A stretch of 64,000 nucleotides of DNA from Lithodes maja (GCA_037953745.1 JBAKBP010003163.1:1-64000), one strand, 5' to 3'; positions 11,901-26,289 are shown, counted from the stretch's first letter. The notes: generated from the letters alone by a model not told the origin. Made by a program: numbers and translations.

Positions 11901-14900
11901 TCTATAGCCATCTGTCATGACACCTCTCTCAAGATCATAACTTCTCTCAAAGAGAAAAGTCTTAAGTTGTCTCTTGAAGCATTCAACAGAACTCAGTTGT
12001 CTCATGGACAGCGGCAACCTGTTATACAACCTCGGAGCCATGTAGGAGAAAGACCTCTCAAAGAAAGAAGACTGCTGGAAAGCCCATGGTTCATCAAGAC
12101 GAAAAGGGTCATTGTCATGACGCACAACTACACCATGGTGTGCCGGTGGGCGCCTGAGCAGCTCCGCAAGGTACCTAGGCTCACCAAATTTGAGAACCTT
12201 AAAAGTCACCAAACACAACTTAAATTCTATTCTTGCTCTTACTGGCAGCCAGTGCAGTTCTATGTGAAGAGATGTAGTAGGAGTTCTAGGTGGAACACCA
12301 AAAATTAGTCTTGCGGCCCTGTTAAGAACAGACTGAACTTTCTTCAAAATATAATTTGGAAGACCCACCAACAGGGCATTGCAATAATCAACACGAGAGA
12401 AGACCAATGAGTGAACCAACGTCAGGAGGCAACGTCTGGTTATAAACGGCTTCACCAAATAGAGATTTCTGATGTGCAAGTAACAACTTTTAACTATCTG
12501 GTTTACATGCTCTTTGAAATCTAATCGGGAGTTCACATATACACGCAGATTTCGAACAGAGTTGGCCGGTCGCAGCTGAGATCCACCCACATTGATGGAG
12601 AGGGCACCTACTATATCATCAGCTCTTCTATTTCCTCGGATGATGAGAATATCAGTTTTACCATCATTTAGTTTAAGTTTTCTCGCTCTCATCCACTTCT
12701 TGATATCAGACATCAACAATTCCATCTTACTCCGTATATCAACTATATTTGTGATTCTCACATAAATCTGGGTGTCATCTGCATAAAAGTGAAAGGTGAC
12801 ATTATGTGCACGAAGCAGAAGAGACAAACTGCTAATATAAATTATAAATAGGATAGGACCCAAAACTGATCCCTGCGGAACACCATACTGCAGGGGTGTC
12901 GAGTCCGAGACCACTTGATTTACCATCACACTCTGGGATCTACCTGACAAGTACGACCCAAGAAGCAAGAGAGCGGAGTCACGCACACCACAATCATAAA
13001 GATCACTCAATAACAACTCGTGATCCACTGTGTCAAAAGCCGCAGAGAGATCAAGCAAGACCAATAGTGAGGCCACACCATTGCAAATGTTCTCAACTAG
13101 ATCATTATGTACTCTAATCAATGCTGTTTCAGTTGAATGATGCTGTCGGTAAGCAGACTGAAAAATTGGGATAGTTTCATTCTGCTGAAGTAGTGGTTGT
13201 AATTGGTCAAGTATTGCACGCTCTAATATCTTTGATATGAAGGACAGGTTGGAGACAGGACGATAGTTCAACATGTTCTCAACATCAAGTCCAGGTTTCT
13301 TTAGAGTAGGTCGGAGTAGTGCATGCTTTTCAGAATGTGGGAAGCTACCTTCAGAGAAGCACTTATTAATTATTTTGGAAATAAACTCAACTGTGTGATC
13401 ATAGACTCTTGGTAGCTTGGAAACATTTATGGGATCCAACGGGCAAAATGTTTTATTGAGGTTTCTTATGTAGGACGAGATCATGTCCACCTCTACTGAG
13501 TGAAAGGATGAGAGGACATTATTAGGAATGTGTCGGGGTTGGAGTACAACTGAAAGTTCTTCACCAACAGAAGCATCATCCAGTTCCTGTCTTATGCGAG
13601 TTATCTTGCCAGCAAAAAATGCCACAAAGCTGACAGCCAACTCGGCATCAGGTACAAAAGGTCTTAAGCTGACTCTTGTTTTTCCAAGTAAACTGTTTAC
13701 AATTGAAGCCAACCTCCTCTGGTCGTTACCACACGAGTCAACTTTTCCCTGATAATACACTTTCTTTTCATCTTTGATTTTGTGGACCACAGCTCTTCTG
13801 GCTGACAGATATTGCAACCATGTAGAGTCTGTTTTATTTTTCCGCCATTCACGTTCAGCTCTTCTACGCGCTCTTCTAAGAAATTTAACTCGAGTGCTAT
13901 ACCAGGGCGAATCATCTCGTACTATGATTTTCTTCTCTACTTCTGGACAGTGATGATCGAACACTAATTTAAGTGCATTTCCATGTACCTCCACCAGCTC
14001 ATCTGAAGTAAGGTTGGAAATATCAATACTTCCCAAGTACTGTTTTACTTCACTGCTAGCCAAATTTAGGTCTGCATTTTTATAATTTCTAAATCTGATT
14101 ACTTTTTCATGTGTGAGTGGCTTAGGGAAATCAAAGCTGAAAGTAATCAAAGCATGATCAGAGGTATTAGGGTCAGCATTCTCAACATCAACATCCAGAA
14201 CACCACCACAACCCACAGGAGAGAAAACCAAGTCAAGGGTGTGTCCTAAGATATGAGTTGGGTGGGACACATGGTTTACAAAATTGTTCTGATCAGTCAA
14301 CTCAAGGAACTCAGGAGAGAATGGCTTCAGATGAGGGCTGTCAACCCAGTAATTAAAATCTCCACATATCAAAAGTCTTCCGGTTTTAGCAGAAAATTCC
14401 TCGAGAAACTGCCCAAACTCCTCCATAAAACCCCTATCTGTGCCACGATGGCCAGGCCTATAGACAACTGCCATTCTTAGAATTTGTTGATGGAGTTTTA
14501 TTTCCACTTCCAACAGTTCATAATAAAGAGGGGCTGGGTTATGGCTTATTTGCAAGATATTCACCAGAGATGTGGAGTAGACAACTGCCACTCCACCACC
14601 CGGATGATCTCCCCTAGGCCTAGGAACATTTATTATGGAATGGGTTTTAGGCAATGCCGCCTGGATAATATTCAGATCTGACTCGAACAACCAGGTCTCA
14701 GTGAGACATAATACATCAAGGTTACGTTCATCCAAGATCTCGCAAATATGATCCATTTTGTTACGCAAGGAACGAACATTCAACAGACCCAGTTTCAACC
14801 GGCTCCCATGTGCATTTTTCAGTTTTTTGAACCTACAAAATTGGTGTTCTCAATAACTTTATTTCTCTGAGCTGTCATTAAAGGACAATTTCTACTTGAG

Positions 14901-17900
14901 GCGAAATGATTTGGCGGCTCCGTAACTGATGTGGAGCTCATACAATTTATACATTTGGGGGAAGTCTTGTTGGTGCAGTCTTTTGAGTTATGAGTACCAG
15001 CACAGAAGTTGCATTTTGGATCCTCATTTTTCCGATAACACCTGTCACTGGTATGACCAAAGCCCTGGCAATGGTAACATTGTGTTACCCAGAAGCGATC
15101 GTATGCACGACATCTCACAAGTCCAACATACACAGAATTGCCATCATCCACAATGGAAGAGCGTATTTCAGGTGACATTTTTACTACCGCAATCTTAGTG
15201 TGTGCATCACTCTTTTGCTTAGTGAATAGCAAATTCATAGCTAAGCCATCGTCGACCAGGGACTTTATTCTTGGGTTCTTGTTGAGGATGCTGGGAATGA
15301 TCTCGTTATCCTCAGCGTCATTAGCAATGCCTACCAGTCATTTTTGGCATCATCTTCTTTGGTTCGGAGACACTGAAGGCACTGTCCACCCCCAAACACT
15401 GATTGATGGCCCTTCCTGCATCTTCTTTGGCTTTCTTGGATGGAAGTCGTACCACCAGTACACCTGACTCAGTTCTAGTTAACTTGTTAACCGGAACCGA
15501 AGCCAAAGCAGTCTCGATTGCCTTTGTATCTGGTGGGCTTACTGGCTCGGAGGATCGGTCTTTTGGCTTCACTACCAGGACCTGATGGTCCCAGACAGTT
15601 TTTTTCTTTCCACCATCTACCACCTCAGTGGTGCGTTTGGTCGGCTCCTTTTTGGTCTCCGCTGTTTCCCTCACTACCTTTTCCTTGCTCTTCAAAACCT
15701 ACACTACATTCTTCTCAAACTCTCTTTTCTCTTTTTCTCTCTCTTCCACCTGCTCCTTCATGATTTCTTCCAATGCATCCACCTTAGTATTAACGGATTT
15801 GCAATTCGCTATGGTTGCCAAAAACAGTTGACTGATAACATCAGGTATCCCGGCCTCCAAGACAATGCTGTTTTTTGTTTGGTCTTTTCCTCCCGGTGAC
15901 CTCTTTTACAAAGAGGTCTGGGGCAGGTACAATTGGTTTGACATTTAACATGAAACCCGGCGGTGGTACCTTCGGGTGGTTATATTACCAGAATTGCAAT
16001 TCGCTATGGTTTGCCAAACAATTGGTTGATACAAAAAGGAATCACGACCTTCAAGACGGCGATCTATGAGGGCTTCTGGTAGAAGTCGGATTAGTGAACC
16101 CTCCAGCCCCGGCTATGTATTATACAGTACTGTATATATATTCCTCGAAACCCGGGTGTTTTGGCCGAAAAACGTCTAGGCTAGGCTACCGTATATTCGT
16201 TAATCAGACTGCTTCCCGCATTCCCGCGCATCCCCAAGCGTAGCTGTGTTATTTACCTGTAGAATGGCATTAAGTAGAGCTCTCTAAGTCAACTGGTTGA
16301 GCTGTGATGATGATTTCATTGGAGATAACTTTATGGCCAAAACAGCCACTTTACACCACTTTTCGATACTTAACAACAACATACAGGCACACACGAACAA
16401 GCGACGCTCTCCTTCTTGTGGCCGGAGATGCGGGGCGTCGGTCCAGCCGGCTGTTGTTTACATGCGTCGGACCGACGCCTCGCACACGAAGCTCACAGGC
16501 TTTCAACCACTGGGCGTTCAAGAGGCCTTCCGGGAACCTGTTATATGCTTTTTTATGGGCGTTCAAGAGGCCTTCCGTGGTGAGAGGGTTAATTAAGATA
16601 GGCTTAAACTTTTTATGGGATAAGAAGATGCCTGAATCTTACTAGTGTTTCAAGTGTAAAGGGATACTTGAAGGACTTACTCTATATTGAAAATATGCTT
16701 CATCTTTAAGAAGACTCAGAAGATATGCTTAAATCTTTTGACAGGTAAAGATATGCTGAAATCTTTAATTTGAAACGGCTGGACAGCGAAAAGTAGTGGT
16801 TGAGGACTACGGTTCGTTGACCAGCAGTTTTATGACACATGTTTTTGTAACATTTTGGGGTAACCTTATGACTAAGAATGATGGCTTTAACGACGTCAAG
16901 GCACTTTCTGCTTTGACGCCGGAATTGGATATGTTTCCGATCACAGACTCAGCCTCTAATCCAGTCTTGCAGGTCGGGCAGTTGGGCACGGGACCTTGGG
17001 TGGACTGGGAAACAGAGGCTCAAAATTTTGCCACTACTTTCACTACAAAGTCTTCTCACCAAATCCCTCTGAGCACCATTCTTGGTTCTCTCTTCCGGTT
17101 TTTAGTGCCGGAGGAGTCCCCTCTGCTTTGTTTGATTTCTTGGCTGCCCCTAAAATCAATTTGTGCGAATTAAAAGATCCATTTAGCACACCTTCCCCAA
17201 CTTACCTAGACCGCGAGTTTAGGTTAAGAAGTAAAGCGTTTAGACTGTTTTCACAATATATTGTTATTCAGCAAGTAACAAAGTCTCTGTTACGCTCTTC
17301 TCAGGCAATCGAAACTGCGGAAGTCAGGAAGGCCATTGAACTTTCCCGGCGCTTGCTTCTCCAAACTTCCATTCAGTCTTTAGGAGATATTCGGACGGCC
17401 TTATTAGAGGCAGTTCGAGCAAGGCAGGATCTGAGGATATTCTTAGTAAAGAAACTTCCTGACCGTATTGCAAGCCAAGTAATTCTGTCCCCAGTGCTAA
17501 CCCCTTCTTTGATTTCTCCAGCAGTTTGGAAGACTGTTTTCAATATGGCACAAGCATTCAAACAAAGTCCCTCTCACCCTAAGAAGCCTACCTTTACTTT
17601 CCCTAAACCCAAACCAGTTTCGAAAGTTCAAGCTAGTGGGTCGAAGCCGTTTCATCAGCCTAAGTCCTCTTCCACCCAGGGTCAGGCTCACGTCAGGTAC
17701 AAACAGGGTAAATTCTCAGGTAAAGGCCACAGGTTTCACCAACGACCAGGTCAGGGCCCGCCTCCAGCCAAACCCAGCCAGTCATCTAAGAGTACACCAC
17801 CACCAGCAAAAAACTAAGGTCTCTCTCACTCCCGGGGCCAGTCAAAGGCGTGTTGGAACCGAGAGTAGTCCGGCCGGCGAACCCCAGTCTGCTAACTGGG

Positions 17901-20900
17901 TCGTTCCGGGCGTGTCATCGGGCATGGCCATTAACATCATGGGCGAGGACTGTGGTCCGCAAAGGCATCACTTGGCAGTGGCTCCGGCGACCTCGCTTAC
18001 GTCAGCCGACAAAGGCCACTCATGTTTCTTTAGAGGTGGAGTTACTAGTTCAGGAGATGATAACCAAGAATGTCATTATCCCAGTCCCCCCGACTTACCC
18101 GGTGTTTACATCCAAACTCTTTCTAGTACCAAAAAAGGACAGTATTCAGATGAGGCCGGTCGTAGACCTGTCTTATCTGAATCTCCACATTCACAACATG
18201 TCCTTCAGGATGCTGACAGTGAATCAAATCAGGCTAACACTTCCGCCGGGAGGGTGGATGTGTTCATTAGACCTGACAGACGCGTATTGGCACGTCCCGG
18301 TCAACAAGAGATTTAAAAAATTTCTGGCTTTAAGAATAAGGCATCAGAATTATGTCTTTCAAAGGATGCCGTTTGGATTGAACCTAGCGCCACGCATTTT
18401 CACAAAATTAGTCCGGCAAGCCCTGATGCCCATTTTAGAACAAGGGATCAGGATCTTGTGGTATCTGGACGACTGGCTGGTGGCGGCAGAGACAGAAGAG
18501 TTATGCAACGCTCATGTCAATATTACGTTAAACCATGTCAAATATCTAGGATTCAAGGTCAACTTGGTAAAGTCGAACCTTGTTCCCTCACGAGTAATTC
18601 AGTGGATAGGGCTGGTCTGGGACACAGCGTCTCTCACTCTGAGTCAGAGTGTGGACAATCGAAACAGGTTTCGCAAAAAACTGTTTATGTTTCTCCACAG
18701 GCTGACTACGACACGGAGACTCTGGGAATCTCTAGTCGGTTCTCTCAACTGGGTTCAACTAACTGTGAAGTTGGGCCGGTTGAAAGTCAAACGTTTAATC
18801 TTGGAGGGCAACAAATATTTCCCACTATTACCGGCGGGAAAATTATGGCCTATCCCAACATTAATACACAGCTTACTAGCGGTCTGGGCGAAGAGGGAAA
18901 TGTTGCACTCAGTCATGTCATGGACCTCTCCTCCGCCGACGGTATGGGTGGACACGGATGCGTCAGGGACAATAGGTTGGGGCTTTCAGTCAAACCTCGG
19001 GCATCAGGGTCAAGGGCTTTGGTCCCCTTCAGAAACCTCTCACATAAATGTAAAAAGAGTTACTAGTCCCCTTGTATTTCCTTCAGGTTCACGGCTCTAC
19101 TTTACGGGGAAAGTCGGTGGCCTTCAGGATGGACAATCTCAATGCAGTTCACTGCATTCAGAAGCAAGGGTCAACGAGGTCTCGGAAGTTGCTAGACGTG
19201 TCAGAAAAGATTTTTGTGCTAGCCAACAAGCTGAACATTCATCTTAATGCATCATATCTCCCAGGCGTAGCAAACGTCTGGGCAGACGCGCTGTCTCGGA
19301 GACAGAGCACAACAGTAGAGTGGGCACTCAAGCAAAACATTTTCGATCAAATGATTGCAGAGCCTTACCGTCCACAAGTGGATCTGTTTGCGTCAGAAGA
19401 GAATCACAAACTCCCTCGGTACCTCACACGCCGGACATTAACGCCGGCGGGAGGGGGGGGGGGGGCCGACGCATTGGTGACGGATTGGAACAGGTGGAGT
19501 TCCATCTATCTGTTTCCGCCACCAGACGCTTCTCTAATGTGCCACGTAGTCAACAAACTACAGGATTATCGAGGCGTAGTCTCGTTAATCGCGCCCCTGT
19601 GGCCGGCGCAGTTGTGGTACCAGCAATTGAGAATGTGGTGCCCGAACCCGGTGTCGCTTCCGGTCGGGTATTTCCACTTAGACACGATTGGCAACCTAAA
19701 GACCTCGCTGACTTTTGCATTGTGGACATTCAGGAGGCCAAGTGGCTAACGCCGTATGGTAGAAATGAGACGGATAAATTTATGAACCAGTACACACAAT
19801 CTACCAAAAGGCAATATCAATCTCATTGGCAGTCCTTTACTTCTTGGATAGTTAGAACAGAACAGACAGTACCTTCGGTGGCGTTAGTTTTTCATTATTT
19901 AAACTATTTGTTTGAACAGAAACGTCTATCTGTAGTGACTCTCAAAAATCACTTAACAGCTATCAGGGTGCCATTCTTTGACCTTACAGGTCTAACCATA
20001 CCACAGGCGGAGGAAACAGGTTTCATGAGAGCATGCTTCAAACTCTCCCACCTCCCCGTCAGCTCATGCCTACCTGGTCTCTTGACAGGGCGTTATCTTT
20101 GCTTCATTCCCGTCTGTATCAGAATACGGCAGATTTTGAATTACTATTAAAAAAGGCTGTGTTCCTTATGGCTCTGGCAACAGGTAGCAGGGTGTCTGAG
20201 CTGGCGGCGATGAGCAACACCCCTAATTGCATAAGGTTTGGTAGACTCCATGATTGCATTCATATTGCACCTTCCCCAGGGTTCATCGCCAAGAATGAAC
20301 ATAGTGACCATGTTTTCTCAGAGTGCATGGTGCCGGCGTTGAAACGGGGGTAAAGTGCACCATAATTTGTGTCCTGTAGCCTACAGGCTTTAACCAAATA
20401 TATGAGAGTGGCACCTCTTAACCGACAAGGTGCTTTATGGGTATCGAATACAGGTAAAAGGTTAATGAAACGAAAAATGGCTTCTCTGCTAGTCGAAGTC
20501 ATTAAAGAGAGTAATCCCGGCGTAGTGGGTAGGGCCCACGATTTACGCAAATGGGCAGCATCTTTACGTTTTCTAAAAAAAAAATCTGTTGAAGACATAG
20601 CTACTACTCAACTATGGGCTTCAAATCATACGTTTTTAACTCGATACCTGTCGGTCGCACTAGACAAACCATCAATGCCGTGTATAGCGTTACGGCAAAG
20701 GGTCTAGAGGGGTCTCTAAGTCACTTATTGTTTAAGTTAAGGAAGAGGGGGGGGGGGGTGCAGTCAGTGTAACATAAGACACCCTAGACCCCGCCGGAGG
20801 ATATGTACAGAGTATACGAGCTGTGATACAATGTATAAGTGTGTGAGTAAAATTTCTCTGTAGTAATGCCTACGGGAAATGTTGTTAAAGTACAATGGTT

Positions 20901-23900
20901 GTAGTACAACAACGGTTTCTTTCAGTGGGCTACACTGTCGAAGCAATTTAATTTTAAGAGTTCTCGGTAGTTGCAACTCCGAGTAACGTTTTACTAAGTA
21001 CATCTGCGATAGTACGAGAATTTATTCTATTTTTTGTGTCTAATTTTAAGGAATATACACATTAGAATAATGGGGTTTATATGTGCACATGTAAACATAA
21101 AGTGTTATTTTTCACCACTTAAGTTAAGTAGGGTGCCTTTAACTTTCAGATCTGGGAACAGATTCTCATAGTTACCCTTTTTTCCTCAAGCAGGCTTCTT
21201 TGAAGCACGCCCCTGCTTGTACCCCTTTTTTATATGTTGTATAAAGTTTATACATAAATATATATTTTTTACTAAGTAAGAATACTATGTGGTTGTTTGA
21301 TTATCTGCCTTTTCTATTTGCAATGGTTATGATATGATTACGAATGTCCCCCCTCCAGTCTTAGACATCAGGCATAATCGTCAATGATGGAGGGGCCACT
21401 AATAAATTATAGGTTTGACTCCTGCAAGGAGATAAAGAAAACCTAATATTTAGTAGTGGCCCCGTAATCATTGACGACTGGGGCCCTCCCGACCGTCCCC
21501 TTCCCATTCGTTGATGTATTAAGGATTTTGGTATACTTGATATGTCAGTGAAGGTGGATGAATGCGCTAACCAGCGTCTGGTCCAAGAATCCACAGAAGT
21601 ACATCCACGGAATATGGAAAGCTTATGAATAGTTATTCTTATTTTATTTTTATTTTTTATTTGTTACAAAGTTTTTTTGTAGTGAGAACCCAATCATAAA
21701 GACGAACCATGAGTGATTTAGCGTGTGCTTATGATGAAGGTTCCTCTGAGCTCTGCGGCAGTAGTTTCAAACTGCGCGTATGGGCGTTTGAAGAGGTAGC
21801 CTTATGTAATAGGCATAATCGTCAATGATTACGGGGCCACTACTAAATATTAGGTTTTCTTTATCTCCTTGCAGGAGTCAAACCTATAATATCTACCAGT
21901 GAAGGACCACATCACCACTCTTGCTAAGGCAGCCTCCCAGAAGCTGGGTGTGCTCAACCGCCTCAAGGAGTTCTTTACCCCAGCACAGCTTCTTGCTCTG
22001 TACAAGGGCACAGTGTGTCCTTGTATTGAGTATTGCTCACATGTGTGGGGAAGATCCTCTCACACAGCACTTCTAGACAAAGTAGAAAGGAAAGCCTTTC
22101 GTATCATTAACTCCCATCCACTCACCGACTCTCTGCAATCTCTCTCTCTTCGCAATTCTATTGCTACTACAAATATCAGTGTTCCTCGGAGCTCTCTGTG
22201 TATACCACCTCCTCTACGTAGGGTACGTAGTACCCGTATTACAACACAATCCCACCCTTATTCTTTATAACTCTCCAACTGAAATGTGAAACGATACTCT
22301 TAATCTTTCTTCTATTCAACAGCTGAGCTCTGGAACTCTCTCCTTGAATCCATCTTTCCTTCATCTTATGACTTAAATTGTTTCAAACTCAATGTGTCCA
22401 GATGTTTGGCTCGAACATTCCTTGATTTTGGCTTTGTCACTCTTTCAACTCTGGGGGAGGCACTTACCACAGGCAGTTTTGCCTTTTGTCTCCCTTATCC
22501 ACATACAAAAATAAAATAAATAAAATAAACTCGCCACAATCTATCCCTTCATATTGAACTCCACACAAATCAATTCTTCCGTTTCTCTCGATATTCTTGG
22601 GGGTCTTCTTTTCTTCTGCCCTCTCAAGAAAGGACCATATTACCACTCTTGCTAAATCAGCTTCCCAGAAGTTAAGTGAACTCAATTGTCTCCGAGGGTT
22701 CTTCATCCCCGCACAGCTTCACACTCATATATCGAATACTGTTCGTATGTGTGGGAAATATCCACCCATACAGCACTTCTCAAAAGGATCAAGTCAAAAG
22801 TATTTTGCCTAATCAACTTGGCTCCTTTTACTAATTCTCTCTACTCATCGCAATGTTGCATCTCTCAATCTCTTCCATTCGATCAGTATTACTATAATCA
22901 ATGTTCTTCAGAGTTTTACCAGTGTATGCCTCCTCCCTTACGAAGAGTATCGTGGGTGGCAACAGCCTTTCAACACATTCCCCTCAGTCTGTCCAACTCT
23001 CTAACCCAAGAGTAAACCAATTTTCCTGGTCTTCTTCCACTCAACAAGCAAGTAAACTCTGAAACTCTTCCTCAGTCTGCCTTTCTTTCATCCTACAACT
23101 TGAACTCCTTTAAGCTTCATGTGTCCAGACATTTTAACTGTACAGTAGTGTACCTTGAATTTGGCTTTCTCTCTCTTTCAATTTGAAGGGACACTCACTA
23201 CTGGCAGGTTTGTTTTTTGTTTCCGTACACAGAAAAATAAATTATTATATATTTACAATGGAAAAATTATATAAATACCTGTATAGTATATAAAATATAT
23301 AAATATGGTATGGTCATGTTGAACGAATGGAAAATGAAGAAAGAGAATATGCTAGTCAGATACAAGGGGAGATAGAGGGGCAGGAAGACCACCATTGAGA
23401 TGGAGAGACTGTGTAAGACAAGCTTTGGATGATAGAGGAATGACTATAGATCAGGCAAGGGAAGTGGTAATAAACAGGAATGAATGGAGAATGCTTGTGA
23501 ATAGATGAGTGAACACGTGGTCATTTGGGAGGGGGTCGGGCGCAAGTTGGACTAGATAATAGTCCATCAGGCGCCTGGCCTGGGGAGCCGGTATATATGA
23601 AGGGTGTGCCTGGAAGTGTGGTGGGCGGGATTGTGGTTTTGGCTTCGCTGCATGTTTGCCTGCTGAGACCGGAACCTCTCCAGGTGGTCGGGGGCCGGGG
23701 GATTGCTGGAGGGACCTTGGTGACCCTGGTCTCTGGGTCTTCTCCTGGGTGACCTAGATGTGTGTGAATTTGTATTTTGTTTGTGTGTGTTCATTGTTTT
23801 CTGTTGTGTTGTCCCTATTCGGGGCTTAATTTATTTTCGGGCTCTGTCTTGAATCGGCCACCCCCAGAAAAAAGAAAAGAAAAAAAAAATAGGAACAGTG

Positions 23901-26243
23901 GGAATGGGCCTGAGTAAATAAATACATAAATACATACATACATACATACATACATACATACATACATAAAAAATTATGTATTTGGTCAAAATGTCCACAT
24001 ATTTCCCTATTTTTGTTTTCCTATGTGAGTGAGGGAGACAAGGCAGAACTACCTATATCAAGTGTCTCCCCCAGAGTCGAAAGAGTGACAGGGCCAAAAT
24101 CAAGGGACGGTCGAGCCAAAATGCCTGGACACACAGAGTTTGAAGCAATTTAAGTCATAGGAAGAGGGAAAGACTGATTCTGGGAGAGAGTTCAAGAGCT
24201 CAGCAGTTGAATAGAAGAAATACTGAGAATAACATTCACTCTTAGGTTGGAGAGTTGCACAGAGCAGGGGTGGGATTGTGTTGCAAGACGGGTACTACGC
24301 CCTACGTAGAGGTGGTTTAGGCTACACTGAGAAATCTCTGAGGAACACTGATTATTGTAGTAGCGATAGACTAACGAAAGAGATGCAACATTGCAGCGAA
24401 GGTTGACTGGTCATAAAATATCTGCACTTATAGCTTACCAAGAAAATTCCTTATTAGTTTGTTACAACAAACCTGACATTATTGCTTAACTAGCAAACAG
24501 CTTATCATGGGTTACCGATACCAGTACAGTAGTCCCTCCACTACTGGGGTGGTTCAGGGATTATGACCACCTCGATTATGTGAATTGCACGAAATGCCAC
24601 AAATAATATCATAGACCCCCTCTAACACCAATACGATATTATAAAAATGGATGCAGTGAAGGTTAGTCCCCTTTCCGACACCCTCGAAAATGTATGTAAT
24701 GGAATGAAATTACAGTATATATATGTACAGATATTCATAACATATGACACAGACACAAAGTGTACAATAGAACCAAATGGTCATTGCACATAGACATACA
24801 CTGAACAAACATAGATTACCAAATGACAGTGTTTTCACTCATCTATTCACAAGCAATTCTCCATTCATTCCTGTTCATTACCACTTCCCTTGCCTGATCT
24901 ATAGTCATTCCTTTATCTTCCAAAGCTTGTCCTACACAGTCTCTCCATCTCAATGGGGGTATTCCTACCCCCCTACCTACCCTTGTATCTGACTCACATA
25001 TTCTCCCATTCGTTCAACATGACCATACAAACTCAGCACCCTTCTGACCACTCTGGCTGACAAATGTTCCTGTTGCCCCACTCTCCTACGTATTTCTTCA
25101 TTCTTCAATCTGTCTCTACGAGTCACTCCACACATACTCCTCAAGCAGCTCATCTCCATTACATCCAGCTTTCTTCTCTCCTTTGCCTTCAAAGCCCATG
25201 TCTCGGCCCCATACATCACTGTTGGTACTGTACAACAATCCCTTGATACATTGCACTTTTAACTTAAATTCCAAGATTTCTAACCTTCCACATTCTTCCC
25301 ATTGCTCCGAAAACTTTCCTTCCTTCACATACTCTCTGTTTTACCCAGGGCTTAAAAACAAAATTATTTTTCAAACAGTTCGTTCCGATCAGAAACAGTA
25401 TTATTAAAGTTTTGTTTTTCGTTCCTCCTCCAAACATAACGTTCCTGAACCGGTTAGAACGTTATTCTCAAACCATGTATTGAATATGCTATTAGCCCTA
25501 ATAAATAATAGTCAAAAGCACAAATAGTATGAATAAATAGAATAAAATGTAATGCTTAATAATACTGGTCACATACCAGTACTGTATACATGTGCACTGC
25601 ATGTGCTTTGCAAATTACCAAGGTGTTGATCAAAGTTACCATCAAACCTTACATATTCCATTACCAGGCTTAGACTGACACGAATTACAGGTATTACTTT
25701 GAAGTTGAAATTGAGACCCCTAGGGCACAGTAAGCACGCAGCTGGAAATGGGATGACACGTGCACTTGCTGCTTCCACGATAGACTGAGTCACTAAACTC
25801 ACTAAAGGCGTACCCGTGATTCGTGTGTAAGGTTAAATATAGTTTATTTCATTTAAAGAATTACTGCATCCCCATGCCTAAATTATCACATCTATAGACA
25901 ATAAAACATAGTCGTACCTTCTACACCAATTCTCATACATTAGGGTTTGTATTATTATTGTACTATAATTTCAGGCATTATGCCAGCTGATATCCAAAAT
26001 CCAAATAAAAAATGTATTTCAAAGAATCCCTTTCTATCTCACTCCAGATATATATAAAGGCATCATACCATGTAAAATGTAATGATGTAAATGTATTTAG
26101 CTAGGTACAATTGTTAAAATTATCATGACAAAGTGTTAAGATACATCTAGTGAGCAGTGGCAAACTGACAACTCGTTACTCTCGCCTCTCGTTTCCCGCG
26201 CAATAGTTGTAGCCTCCCTTTTGAATATATATATACAGTACAG

Positions 26244-26289
<46 letters not shown>

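Larger units (their letters stand above)
11750..15855 (-). mobile_element. LINE-C (CR1/L2-like), nearly full length
   Basis: ORF1 lies at 15855-14819 and ORF2 at 14798-11895. The ~130-bp 3' UTR ends GGCGCCTATGAGAAATAAGT and an ATT-rich microsatellite at 11740-11760, the typical tail of CR1/L2-group elements. It lies inside the DIRS, antisense to it. The ORF1 start is cut off by the 118-bp repeat at 15868. Only about 20 bases separate ORF1 and ORF2. Confidence 0.85.
9884..21890 (+). mobile_element. DIRS tyrosine-recombinase retrotransposon, complete ends, with nested insertions
   Basis: The diagnostic architecture is all visible. There is an inverted terminal repeat at 9884-10182, whose complement is at 21548-21830 extending to 21890. 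Gag-like, RT-RNase H and tyrosine recombinase frames lie in order at 16796-20707. An internal complementary region at 21370-21477 equals the complement of the left tip joined to the complement of the right tip. There is no target-site duplication, as expected for integration by a recombinase through a circular intermediate; only AT is shared at the borders. The 12-kb length includes LINE-C (11750-15855) and two TTAA MITEs, so the native element is about 6-7 kb. Frames carry at least four shifts, so this copy looks dead. Confidence 0.9.

Noticed and set aside
14253..14681. Plus-strand frames overlapping LINE-C ORF2
   Set aside because: Antisense shadows of a 967-codon frame with strong protein motifs.
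24515..24640. mariner-like end CAGTAGTCCCTCCACTAC
   Set aside because: Only one end was seen; no inverted partner or TA duplication could be paired.
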